The notes under the pieces: model-generated | The model's database searches: none | Told to the model about the DNA's origin: nothing | The model's input: only the letters and a program-made list of their open reading frames with translations | In this document: in pieces, positions 1 to 8,967 of the stretch | Position numbering within the stretch: position 1 is the first letter of the stretch | Layout of the letters: each line of letters opens with the position of its first letter | Origin: Sphingobacteriales bacterium | Lineage (GTDB): Bacteria; Bacteroidota; Bacteroidia; Chitinophagales; Chitinophagaceae | Reading direction: 5' to 3' | Assembly: GCA_016200915.1 (NCBI GenBank) | Contig: JACQDV010000008.1 | Span: forward strand, 266,688 to 330,687 | DNA length: 64,000 nt | Position numbers and translations under genes: made by a program

Positions 1-1818
1 ATTGAAGTGGATATGCTGGTAATTTCTGCCGGTATTAAACCAAGAGATGAATTAGCAAAATCTTCCGGTTTAGATACTGGCGCAAGAGGTGGTATAGTTG
101 TGAATGATAAACTGCAAACCTCTGATGAAAACATATTTGCCATTGGTGAATGTGCTTTACATAATGGAATGATATATGGTTTGGTGGCTCCGGGTTATGA
201 GATGGCAGATGTAGTTGTTGCAATCTTAACCGGTGGTGATAAATCTTTTACTGGGTTTGATATGAGCACCAAACTAAAATTGATTGGTGTAGATGTGGCC
301 AGCTTTGGTGATCCGTTTGCAATTGGTGGAGAAGTGAAAAGTGTTGTACTGAATGATAGCATGAAAGGAATTTACAAGCGTATCAACATCAGTGCTGATG
401 GTAAACAATTGCTGGGTGGAATTTTAGTAGGTGATGCGGAGCAATACAATATGCTGTTGCAAACCTGTAAAAATAAAGTGGTGTTACCACCCAACCCTGA
501 AGATGTAATATTGGGTTCTAGAGGTGGTGAGGCAGATGGTGGTGCAGGTATTTTAAGCTTGCCCGATGATGCCTATATCTGCAGTTGTGAAAGTATTACC
601 AAAGGTGCTATATGCAGCGAAGTAGAAAATGGTGCTGAAACAGTTGAAGCCATTAAAAAATGCACAAAGGCAGGAACAGGTTGTGGCGGTTGTGTACCTA
701 TGATTAAAGACCTGGTGAATTATACATTAAAAGCACAGGGAAAATATATCCGCAATGTTATATGTGAGCATTTTAATTATAGTCGCCAGGAATTATATGA
801 TTTGGTAAAAATTCATCAGCTCAAAACTTACGATGAAGTATTAGATAAATTAGGTACAGGTGATGGTTGTGAATTATGCAAGCCACCGGTAGCTTCCATA
901 TTAGCCAGTTTATGGAATGAAATGATTTTGGAAAAAGGAAATGATACGGCACAGGATAGTAATGACCGCTTTCTTGCCAATATTCAAAAAGGAGGAACTT
1001 ATTCTGTTGTGCCACGTATTCCCGGTGGAGAAATTACTCCTGATAAACTGATTGTAATTGGGCAAGTAGCGAAGAAATATCATCTCTATACGAAAATTAC
1101 CGGCGGGCAAAGAATTGATTTATTCGGGGCACATCTTTCTGACCTTCCGTTGATATGGGAAGAATTAATTGCAGCAGGATTTGAAAGTGGTCATGCTTAT
1201 GGCAAAGCATTGCGTACTGTAAAAAGTTGTGTGGGCAGTACCTGGTGTCGTTTTGGTTTGCATGATAGTGTAAGTTTTGCTATTCAAATTGAAGAACGCT
1301 ACCGTGGTCTAAGAGCTCCGCATAAAATTAAATCAGCCGTATCCGGTTGCATCCGTGAATGTGCTGAAGCGCAAAGTAAAGACTTTGGCATCATCGCCAC
1401 TGAAAAAGGATGGAACTTATATGTATGTGGAAATGGTGGTTCCAAACCACAGCATGCTTTATTACTTGCTACCGATTTAGATTGTGAAACCTGTATCCGT
1501 TATATTGACCGCTTTCTCATGTTCTATATAAAAACCGCCGATCCATTAACGAGAACAGCTACCTGGCTCAATAAAATGGACGGCGGTATTGATTACCTCC
1601 GGAATGTAGTGGTAAATGATAGTTTGAGAATTGTTCAGGAATTAGAAGCTGAAATGCAATTGCTGGTTGATAGTTATAAATGTGAGTGGAAAGAAGCGGT
1701 AGAGAACCCCGAGATACGCAAACGCTTCAATCATTTTGTGAATGCACCGGAAGAGAAAGACCCAACCGTAGTGTTTGACCCTATGCGGGAACAAAAGAGA
1801 GCGAAGGAATGGAAATAA
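1..1818 (+). CDS. nirB: Nitrite reductase (NADH) large subunit NirB, 5'-truncated by window edge
   Basis: Sirohaem-dependent assimilatory nitrite reductase, which reduces nitrite to ammonium in the cytoplasm using NAD(P)H. The reading frame is open from base 1, so the N-terminal FAD part (roughly 230 residues in full-length homologues) lies outside the window. Visible parts, in order: the end of the FAD/NAD domain with the ATG..FAIGE type motif near base 140; a BFD-like [2Fe-2S] domain with CSC near base 580 and CGGC near base 685; a second, weaker BFD-like segment ending near base 890; then the sirohaem reductase half-domains. The sirohaem/[4Fe-4S] ligand motif is intact: a CX5C pair near bases 1226-1248 and a CX3C pair near bases 1349-1363. 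nirD follows after 210 bases and nitrate uptake and reduction genes lie beyond it, which supports an assimilatory role. Confidence 0.95.
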   Translation: MEVDMLVISAGIKPRDELAKSSGLDTGARGGIVVNDKLQTSDENIFAIGECALHNGMIYGLVAPGYEMADVVVAILTGGDKSFTGFDMSTKLKLIGVDVASFGDPFAIGGEVKSVVLNDSMKGIYKRINISADGKQLLGGILVGDAEQYNMLLQTCKNKVVLPPNPEDVILGSRGGEADGGAGILSLPDDAYICSCESITKGAICSEVENGAETVEAIKKCTKAGTGCGGCVPMIKDLVNYTLKAQGKYIRNVICEHFNYSRQELYDLVKIHQLKTYDEVLDKLGTGDGCELCKPPVASILASLWNEMILEKGNDTAQDSNDRFLANIQKGGTYSVVPRIPGGEITPDKLIVIGQVAKKYHLYTKITGGQRIDLFGAHLSDLPLIWEELIAAGFESGHAYGKALRTVKSCVGSTWCRFGLHDSVSFAIQIEERYRGLRAPHKIKSAVSGCIRECAEAQSKDFGIIATEKGWNLYVCGNGGSKPQHALLLATDLDCETCIRYIDRFLMFYIKTADPLTRTATWLNKMDGGIDYLRNVVVNDSLRIVQELEAEMQLLVDSYKCEWKEAVENPEIRKRFNHFVNAPEEKDPTVVFDPMREQKRAKEWK

Positions 1819-2028
1819 CAAATCAGATTTTTGTCATTGCTTAGATATAGATGTATTAATTGCTGCTTGTACCTGTGATACTTTTTTAAAGCCCGGCTTA
1901 ACGGCCGGCTTCACTCGAATGTTTTCTTGCGTAATAACTGCTGGTAAAGCGGTTGAAATCCTCTTTACATATACAAATGCAAACCGGTAAATCCGGGTGA
2001 AAATTTAATAACACTTAAAAGCACAATT
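1819..2028. other. nirB-nirD intergenic segment with imperfect hairpin
   Basis: No convincing gene. An imperfect GC-rich stem lies at about 1889-1911 (AAGCC pairing with GGCTT, with CGGC/GGCC inside and a TTAAC loop). No U-run follows, so it is more likely an mRNA processing or stability element than a terminator. The bases just before nirD are A-rich, as is usual for translation starts in this phylum. Confidence 0.3.
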
Positions 2029-2379
2029 ATGATTGCAACCAAAACAATTACCTGGTTTCCCGCCTGCAGAGTGGAAGATGTACCTGCCAATGGCGGTGTT
2101 TGTGTTAAGTACAACAATACACAAATTGCTCTTTTTCATTTTGCCCGCCGTAATGAATGGTATGCTACACAAAATGAATGTCCGCATCGTATGCAGATGG
2201 CATTAAGCCGCGGCATGATTGGTTCACAAAACGGAGAACCTAAAGTAGCATGCCCCTTTCACAAAAAAACATTTTCGCTGGTTACCGGTGAATGTTTGAG
2301 TGGAGATGAATGTGTCATTACAACCTACGAAGTAAAAGTGGAAGATGGGAGAGTATATATAGCTGTAGAGGAAGATTAA
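2029..2379 (+). CDS. nirD: Nitrite reductase small subunit NirD, Rieske-type
   Basis: 116-residue Rieske-fold protein, the small partner of NirB. Both ligand pairs of a classical Rieske [2Fe-2S] site are present: Cys51-Pro-His53 and Cys75-Pro-Phe-His78. This matters because some NirD proteins have the fold without the cluster, whereas this one could bind it. The length is normal for NirD. It lies 210 bases after nirB and before the porin and narK genes on the same strand. The nitrite reductase role rests on the neighbourhood, because Rieske ferredoxins of this size also serve oxygenases. Confidence 0.9.
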   Translation: MIATKTITWFPACRVEDVPANGGVCVKYNNTQIALFHFARRNEWYATQNECPHRMQMALSRGMIGSQNGEPKVACPFHKKTFSLVTGECLSGDECVITTYEVKVEDGRVYIAVEED

Positions 2380-2399
2380 AAACAAACTATAAATAAAAA

Positions 2400-2426
2400 G
2401 CCCGGCAGATGGCAGTCTAACCGGGC
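2400..2426 (+). terminator. GC-rich hairpin after nirD
   Basis: GCCCGG at 2400-2405 pairs with CCGGGC at 2421-2426, with a further AGA/TCT pairing inside the loop. It is preceded by an A-run but not followed by a U-run, so on the + strand it may be only a weak terminator or a processing stem that separates nirBD from the porin gene. Confidence 0.4.
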
Positions 2427-2472
2427 GGAATGATTCCAAGATTAGTTCACCTTAAAATCAATCAAAATTAAT

Positions 2473-4002
2473 ATGAAAAAATTTAAACCAACACAACTGA
2501 TTTTATTTGGCCTGTTGTTATTCAGCAGTATAAAATCGTCTGCACAATTTTCTTTATCGGGACAAATAAGAACAAGGACAGAGTATCGTGATGGAGCAGG
2601 TACATTAAGACTATCAGCCAATAAACCATCTTTCTTTACTTCTCAAAGAAGTCGTTTGACTTTTAATTATAAATGGAACCGCATTACTTTTCAAACATCA
2701 CTGCAGGATGTGAGAGTATGGGGACAGGATGCCTCTTCTATTAGCCCTGCAGATGGAAGCAGGCTTGGTGTGCATGAAGCATGGGCTGAAATTGCACTGA
2801 CTAATAAAAAAGATACTTCCTTCAAACATTCGAGTGTTGATTATTTCGGTGTTAAAATAGGGAGACAGGAATTGTTGTATGATGACAGCCGTTTATTGGG
2901 AAACCTTGACTGGTTGCAACAGGCCCGTCGTCATGATGCAATCGTTTTTAAATTATTAAATAAAGGATGGCAGATTGATTTAGGCGCTGCCTTCAACCAG
3001 AATACAGATGCATTTAATTACAACGGCACTTATTATACACCAGCTAATGTTACTCCTTATGTAAAGGATAGCAAAGGAAATTTACTGTTAACTCCAACAG
3101 GATTGATACCAATTGTAAATGCAAGCGGTATCAGTGCAAAAACAGGTTCTCTTTCTATGATGAATCCTCCCAGCACTAATGCAATAGGCCAGCAGTATAA
3201 AGCATTGCAATTCTTATATGCAGCAAAAACATTCAATCAAACAAAAATAACTGCACTGTTTGTCAGCGACCAGTTTTCTAAATATAAATTAGATTCAGTT
3301 AAAACAATAGCCGGTACTGATACAGGTTATGTGTTTGGCCGCCGCTACAACCAGTCTGGTGTAAACACAAGATTTACTACAGGTGTTTTAATAACGAGTC
3401 AGTTGGATAAGAAAAAAGCAGTTACACTCAATGCAGGATTTTATTACCAGGCAGGAAAGGATAAAGACGGATTGTCATTGGGTGCATATACTTCTACTTT
3501 ATCATTAACGTATGCTAAAAAGAAATTTTCTTATACAGCCGGGTGGGATTATGTATCAGGAAACAATGCTTTTAGTACTTCCACAATGAATCATCGTTTT
3601 GACCCGTTGTATGGAACACCGCATAAGTTTTGGGGATTGATGGATTATTTCTATGCAGGAACTGGTTCACCAGCAGGAGGATTAAATAACCCTTTTGCTA
3701 AAATAAAATATACATCTTCTAACAAACGATTCAGTAGTGCATTGGATTATCATTATTTCTCATTGGCAAGAGACCAGAAAGATGTAAATGGCAATGCTAT
3801 CAAAAAATATCTCGGGAGTGAAATTGATTGGGTAAGCAGCTATACTTTAAACAAAGTAACCAGCATTGAATTGGGCATAAGCTATCTCGCTGCAACTAAA
3901 AGTATGGAATATGCTAAGAGCATGACACCCGGCACAGCCAAACTCAATGCTACTTGGGCTTATTTACAAATCAATATTAAACCTGAGTTTTTCAGTAAAT
4001 GA
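2473..4002 (+). CDS. Outer-membrane porin, alginate-export-like family
   Basis: 509-residue protein with a clear signal peptide (Lys-rich start, hydrophobic stretch, cleavage after SSAQ near residue 25). The remainder is an alternating polar/hydrophobic beta-barrel pattern rich in Tyr, Asn and Ser. The start of the mature protein (FSLSGQIRTRTEYRDG) and the general layout fit the alginate export/porin family (Alginate_exp) that often accompanies nitrate or nitrite genes in Bacteroidota. It sits between nirD and narK, so I infer that it lets nitrate or nitrite cross the outer membrane. The substrate cannot be read from the sequence. Confidence 0.75.
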   Translation: MKKFKPTQLILFGLLLFSSIKSSAQFSLSGQIRTRTEYRDGAGTLRLSANKPSFFTSQRSRLTFNYKWNRITFQTSLQDVRVWGQDASSISPADGSRLGVHEAWAEIALTNKKDTSFKHSSVDYFGVKIGRQELLYDDSRLLGNLDWLQQARRHDAIVFKLLNKGWQIDLGAAFNQNTDAFNYNGTYYTPANVTPYVKDSKGNLLLTPTGLIPIVNASGISAKTGSLSMMNPPSTNAIGQQYKALQFLYAAKTFNQTKITALFVSDQFSKYKLDSVKTIAGTDTGYVFGRRYNQSGVNTRFTTGVLITSQLDKKKAVTLNAGFYYQAGKDKDGLSLGAYTSTLSLTYAKKKFSYTAGWDYVSGNNAFSTSTMNHRFDPLYGTPHKFWGLMDYFYAGTGSPAGGLNNPFAKIKYTSSNKRFSSALDYHYFSLARDQKDVNGNAIKKYLGSEIDWVSSYTLNKVTSIELGISYLAATKSMEYAKSMTPGTAKLNATWAYLQINIKPEFFSK

Positions 4003-4044
4003 TAAAACACATTCACCATATTCTTAACACTAAAATCAATAGTT

Positions 4045-5340
4045 ATGGCAGTAACTAATCAACCATTAACAAAACTCAACATTTTTTCGCTGAAAGGAAT
4101 TCAGATGAAAACTTTTCACGTTACCTGGCTTACTTTTTTTGTGTGTTTCTTTGGATGGTTTGGCCTGGCGCCTTTAATGCCGACCATTAAAGAAGATTTG
4201 CATTTGGACAAATCACAGATAGGTAATATCGTTATCGCTTCCGTTTCCGGAACAATTTTGGCCCGTTTGCTCATTGGTAAATTATGTGATACATGGGGCC
4301 CGAGAAAAACATATACAGCTTTATTGTTGTTAGGAGCTATTCCCGTAATGGGAGTTGGATTAGCACATAGTTATACATCTTTCTTATTATTTCGTTTAGC
4401 TATCAGTATCATCGGCGCTTCATTTGTTATTACACAATTTCATACTTCAGTGATGTTTGCTTCCAATATAAAAGGAACAGCCAACGCTGTTGCCGGTGGT
4501 TGGGGTAACCTTGGAGGAGGAATCACCAACATGGTAATGCCGTTGATATTTGCTGCGATTGTTGGATTTGGTTATACCAAAGCAGAAGCATGGCGTTATG
4601 CGATGATAGTTCCGGGAATAATGATGCTGGTAGTAGCTTTTCTTTATTATCGTTATACAAAAGATACACCGGCTGGTAATTATGATGAAATACAAAGAGC
4701 CGTAAAACAAAAAACAAAAACAGATTACAGCATTTTAAAAGATTGGAGAATTTGGGCATTGGCTATGGCTTATGCAGTTTGTTTCGGAATGGAAATAACT
4801 TTTGATAATGTGGCTGCTTTACATTTTGTACAGGAATATAAATTAAGCCAGAGCAATGCTGGTTTCTGGGCTGGAGTGTTTGGCTTCATGAACATTTTTG
4901 CCCGTGCATTAGGCGGCATCTTTGCCGACCGTATTGGAAAATCGTATGGTATGAGAGGTAAAGGTATTCTACTTGCAACGGTACTGCTGTTGGAAGGAGC
5001 TGGTTTAATCATGTTTGCACAGGCAGGTTCATTTGGTATGGCTATTTTCTCCATGATAACTTTTGCATTGTTTCTTAAAATGGCGAATGGTACAACTTAT
5101 GCCATCACGCCATTTGTAAATGAAAAAAATGTTGGATTGGTAAGTGGTATTGTAGGTGCTGGTGGAAATGTTGGAGGAATGTTGTTTGGATTCCTGTTTA
5201 AAAGCAAAAGCATTACCTACATACAGGCATTTAGCTATATAGGAATTATCATCATCGCAGTTTCTTTAATTATACTCGTAACCCGTTTTGCTAAAGCTGA
5301 AAAAGCAGTGGAAGCGGAAATGTCATTGGAAGCTGCATAA
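4045..5340 (+). CDS. narK: Nitrate/nitrite MFS transporter (NarK/NasA type)
   Basis: 431-residue polytopic inner-membrane protein of the nitrate/nitrite porter family. Both glycine-rich nitrate signature segments are present: AGGWGNLGGGITN in the first half and GAGGNVGGMLFGF in the second. The N-terminal MFS half has the usual LIGKLCDTWGPRK loop. The annotated start gives a 24-residue polar extension; an internal Met (base 4105, MKTFHVTWL) would give a more standard N terminus, and either is possible. It lies directly upstream of the nitrate reductase gene (33 bases), consistent with uptake of nitrate for assimilation. Confidence 0.92.
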   Translation: MAVTNQPLTKLNIFSLKGIQMKTFHVTWLTFFVCFFGWFGLAPLMPTIKEDLHLDKSQIGNIVIASVSGTILARLLIGKLCDTWGPRKTYTALLLLGAIPVMGVGLAHSYTSFLLFRLAISIIGASFVITQFHTSVMFASNIKGTANAVAGGWGNLGGGITNMVMPLIFAAIVGFGYTKAEAWRYAMIVPGIMMLVVAFLYYRYTKDTPAGNYDEIQRAVKQKTKTDYSILKDWRIWALAMAYAVCFGMEITFDNVAALHFVQEYKLSQSNAGFWAGVFGFMNIFARALGGIFADRIGKSYGMRGKGILLATVLLLEGAGLIMFAQAGSFGMAIFSMITFALFLKMANGTTYAITPFVNEKNVGLVSGIVGAGGNVGGMLFGFLFKSKSITYIQAFSYIGIIIIAVSLIILVTRFAKAEKAVEAEMSLEAA

Positions 5341-5373
5341 TCTGTCATTTGATTGTTTGCTATTTTTTAAAAG

Positions 5374-8300
5374 ATGAATAATAATAATCATAACGTTCAA
5401 TTCTCTTTGCTGGGCAATGAAGCAGCGGGAACTACTACCTGCTGCTATTGTGGTGTGGGCTGTGGTATCACCATAAACAAAGATAAATTGGGAAGATTGC
5501 ATGTGGAAGGAGATAAGACTCACCCTGTGAATAAAGGAATGTTGTGCAGTAAAGGAATGAATCTTCATTATACGGTGAATGACACCAGTGACAGATTGCT
5601 TTATCCTGAGATACGTTATGGCCGCAACCAGGCAAGACAAAGGGTATCATGGGATACTGCACTCGAAAGAACGGCTGCTGTTTTTAAAACATTGATTGAT
5701 AAATATGGACCCGACTCGGTTGCTTTCTATGCTTCGGGCCAATGTTTAACGGAAGAATATTATGTTGTCAATAAACTAATAAAAGGTTTTATCGGCAGCA
5801 ATAACATTGATACCAACTCAAGGTTGTGTATGAGTAGTGCGGTGGTAGCATATAAAATGAGTTTGGGTGAAGACAGTGTGCCCGTGAGTTATGATGATTT
5901 GGAATTAGCTGATGTAATTTTTGTGGCTGGTGCAAATCCTGCCTGGTGTCATCCAATATTATGGAGAAGAGTGGAAGCAGCAAGAGAAAAAAATCCGAAT
6001 ATAAAAATTATTGTCAGCGACCCGAGGAAAACACAAACCTGTTCAATGGCTGATGTGCATTTGCAATTAAATCCGGGAACAGATATTACACTGCATCATG
6101 CTATTGGAAGAGTGCTGTTTGAAAATGGTGATATTGATATTGACTTTATAAAAAATCATTCAGAAGGATTTGAAAAATATAAAACCACTGTATTTGAAAG
6201 AACCATTGCTGAAGCCGCAGTGATTTGTGGTGTGCAGGAAAAAGATATTCGTCTTGCAGCTTCTTATATTGGTAATGCCAAAGGTTTTATTACCATGTGG
6301 ACGATGGGGCTGAATCAAAGTGTGATTGGCGTAAATAAAAATCTTTCACTCATCAACCTTAATTTAATTACCGGGCATATTGGTAAACCAGGCTCCGGTC
6401 CTTTATCATTAACCGGTCAGCCTAATGCAATGGGTGGAAGAGAAGTGGGAGGTTTATCCAACTTATTACCTGCTCACCGTGATTTATTAAATGCAGAACA
6501 CCGGGCGGAAGTAGAACAATACTGGGGAATACCTGCAGGAACTATTTCATCAAAACCGGGATTGACTGCAACAGAAATGTTTGAAGCATTGAATGATGGA
6601 AGATTGAAAGCAATATGGATATTATGTACCAATCCACTTATAAGTTTGCCGGATGTAAGAATAGCAGAAGAAGCTTTGAAGAAAGCAAAGTTTGTAGTGG
6701 TACAGGAAATAAGCAGCAAAGCAGAAACACTAAAATATGCAGATGTAGTGTTACCTGCTGCTTCATGGACAGAGAAGGAAGGAACGATGACGAATGCAGA
6801 ACGACGAATTAGTTATCTCAATAAAATTACCGATGCACCGGGTGAAGCATTACCGGATGCTGAAATCATCTGTCGCTTTGCAAAAAAGATGGGCTATAAT
6901 GGATTTGATTATAAAAACTGTGCTGAGATATTTGCAGAGCATGCTGCATTGACTTCAGGAACAAATATTGACATCAGTGCACTAAGCTATGCTATTCTGA
7001 AAGAAAAGAAAACTATTCAATGGCCTTATACAAAAGTTTACAGTTTACAGTTGACAGATGACAGGAATAATGAGTATGGAACTAAGCGATTGTTTACTGA
7101 TAAAAAGTTTTATACTGATTCTCAAAAAGCGATTATTCATTCTTTCAGTGATGAAAACCAATCAGAAAAATTAAGTCCTGATTTTCCATTGATATTAACT
7201 ACCGGCCGCATCCGTGATCAGTGGCATACGATGAGCAAGACGGGAAAAGTAAATAAACTCAAACAACATATTTCAGAATCCTTCCTGGAAATAAATCCTG
7301 CGGATGCAGCTAAACGAAATATTAAAGAAAACGAACTGGTTGAAATTTTTAATGCCCGTGGTAATGTAAGGGTTAAAGCAAAATTTTCAGAAGATATAAA
7401 AGAAGGCGTAGTGTTTTTGCCAATGCATTGGGGCAAAGTATTGAACAGTGATTTAAACAGGGCAAACAATCTTACCAATAATCTCGTTGACCCAAAAAGT
7501 AAAGAACCTGATTTTAAATTTTCAGCAGTTGAAGTAAAACTTTATAAAAAGGCCAAACAAAAAATTATTGTTGTTGGTGCTGGAGCCGGAGCCTGTGGTT
7601 TTGTAAAAAGTTACCGGGCTTTAAATGCTGATGATGAAATTGAAATTTTCAGCAAAGAAGATTTTCCTTTTTATAACCGGGTGCTGTTGCCGGATTATAT
7701 CAGTGGGTCATTGCAATGGCATAGTTTAATAAAGATGTCGGATGCCGAAGAATATGATTATAATATTAAACTCCACCGTGGCGTAAGCATTGAAAATATT
7801 GACCGGGAAAATAAAACAGTAACAGACAGCAAAGGAGTAATACATACTTATGATGTATTGTTACTGGCGACAGGAAGCCGAGCCGCTATGCTGCGGGATG
7901 TACCTTCTATGAAAGGGATATTCACCATGCGCAGCAGAATGGATGCTGATAATTTCAAGCATCATGTTGACCCGGCAGGTGGTAAAGTAGTAATTGTGGG
8001 TGGTGGTTTATTGGGAATTGAGTTAGCTGCTTCGCTCCGTGAAGTAAATGTGGAGGTAACCATCATACAACGTATCTCCCGTTTAATGGATCGTCAGTTA
8101 GATCCATTGGGAAGCCAGTTGCTGCATGAAGAATTAACTGATAAAGGTGTTGATATTTATTATAATGATGAGATAGAACGCTTTCTTGGTGATACAACGG
8201 TTTCGGGTATTCGGTTAAAAAGTGGTTTAATGATAGACTGCCAGGCTATAGTTATTGCCATCGGCACAGTACCAAATATTGAAATTGCCAAAGCAGGCGG

Positions 8301-8967
8301 ACTTGATTGTAAACGTGGCGTGGTAGTAGATGAATATTTACAAACAAATGACCCGTCTGTATTTGCAATTGGTGAAATAGCTGAGTTCAAAGGATTTTTA
8401 TATGGCATTACTGCTGCTGCTGAACAACAGGCAGAAATAGTGGCAAGATTTCTCAGTGGTGATATTTCAAAATATTACAGTGGTTCGCTGCTGATGAATA
8501 TTTTGAAAATGCATGGAACGGAATTATGTTCACTTGGTATTGTAGAATGCCCTGATGATCCGGCTTATGAAGAAGTGGTGTTTATTGATAAAGCCAAACG
8601 GTATTATAAAAAATGTATCATTCATAACGATAAATTAGTAGGCGCTATTTTGATTGGCGATAAAGCAGAGTTCCTGGAGTTTCGTAACCTCATCGAAAAC
8701 AAAATTGAACTCAGTGAAAAACGACTTCAGCTATTACGTTCAGGAAAAACCCCTGAGCCTGTTATCGGTAAATTAGTTTGCAGTTGTAACAATGTGGGCG
8801 AAGGAAATTTAATCAACAAGATTAAGGAAGGTTGCAAAGACCATTTGCAATTGTGCCAGCTTACCGGTGCAGGAATGGGATGCGGCAGTTGCCGTCCGGA
8901 AGTCAAAGCAATTCTTGAATCTAATATCAGCAGTATAAAAAAAGAAAATGTATTAATTGAAAAATGA
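5374..8967 (+). CDS. nasA: Assimilatory nitrate reductase fused to FAD/NAD(P)H and [2Fe-2S] reductase module
   Basis: 1197-residue cytoplasmic enzyme that should reduce nitrate to nitrite. Residues 1 to about 700 are a molybdopterin-bis-MGD oxidoreductase with an N-terminal [4Fe-4S] site (Cys22, Cys25, Cys29, Cys57; the usual CPYCGVGCG appears as CCYCGVGCG) and a C-terminal molydop-binding domain. From about residue 730 a complete FAD/NAD(P)-dependent reductase follows, with GAGAGACG near 734 and a second dinucleotide fold GGGLLG near 875, as in the N-terminal part of NirB. It ends in a BFD-like [2Fe-2S] domain (CSC near 1136 and CGSC near 1176). The reductase usually encoded as a separate NasB/NasC subunit is thus in the same chain. 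The stop overlaps the next gene's start by four bases (ATGA), so the two are translationally coupled. Confidence 0.92.
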   Translation: MNNNNHNVQFSLLGNEAAGTTTCCYCGVGCGITINKDKLGRLHVEGDKTHPVNKGMLCSKGMNLHYTVNDTSDRLLYPEIRYGRNQARQRVSWDTALERTAAVFKTLIDKYGPDSVAFYASGQCLTEEYYVVNKLIKGFIGSNNIDTNSRLCMSSAVVAYKMSLGEDSVPVSYDDLELADVIFVAGANPAWCHPILWRRVEAAREKNPNIKIIVSDPRKTQTCSMADVHLQLNPGTDITLHHAIGRVLFENGDIDIDFIKNHSEGFEKYKTTVFERTIAEAAVICGVQEKDIRLAASYIGNAKGFITMWTMGLNQSVIGVNKNLSLINLNLITGHIGKPGSGPLSLTGQPNAMGGREVGGLSNLLPAHRDLLNAEHRAEVEQYWGIPAGTISSKPGLTATEMFEALNDGRLKAIWILCTNPLISLPDVRIAEEALKKAKFVVVQEISSKAETLKYADVVLPAASWTEKEGTMTNAERRISYLNKITDAPGEALPDAEIICRFAKKMGYNGFDYKNCAEIFAEHAALTSGTNIDISALSYAILKEKKTIQWPYTKVYSLQLTDDRNNEYGTKRLFTDKKFYTDSQKAIIHSFSDENQSEKLSPDFPLILTTGRIRDQWHTMSKTGKVNKLKQHISESFLEINPADAAKRNIKENELVEIFNARGNVRVKAKFSEDIKEGVVFLPMHWGKVLNSDLNRANNLTNNLVDPKSKEPDFKFSAVEVKLYKKAKQKIIVVGAGAGACGFVKSYRALNADDEIEIFSKEDFPFYNRVLLPDYISGSLQWHSLIKMSDAEEYDYNIKLHRGVSIENIDRENKTVTDSKGVIHTYDVLLLATGSRAAMLRDVPSMKGIFTMRSRMDADNFKHHVDPAGGKVVIVGGGLLGIELAASLREVNVEVTIIQRISRLMDRQLDPLGSQLLHEELTDKGVDIYYNDEIERFLGDTTVSGIRLKSGLMIDCQAIVIAIGTVPNIEIAKAGGLDCKRGVVVDEYLQTNDPSVFAIGEIAEFKGFLYGITAAAEQQAEIVARFLSGDISKYYSGSLLMNILKMHGTELCSLGIVECPDDPAYEEVVFIDKAKRYYKKCIIHNDKLVGAILIGDKAEFLEFRNLIENKIELSEKRLQLLRSGKTPEPVIGKLVCSCNNVGEGNLINKIKEGCKDHLQLCQLTGAGMGCGSCRPEVKAILESNISSIKKENVLIEK

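Noticed and set aside
1775..1990. 71-codon frame overlapping the end of nirB
   Set aside because: Overlaps nirB in another frame, resembles no family, and ends in the nirD leader. Likely chance.
2400..2426. Riboswitch or nitrate-responsive leader before the porin gene
   Set aside because: Only a single simple hairpin is visible; nothing supports a ligand-binding RNA.
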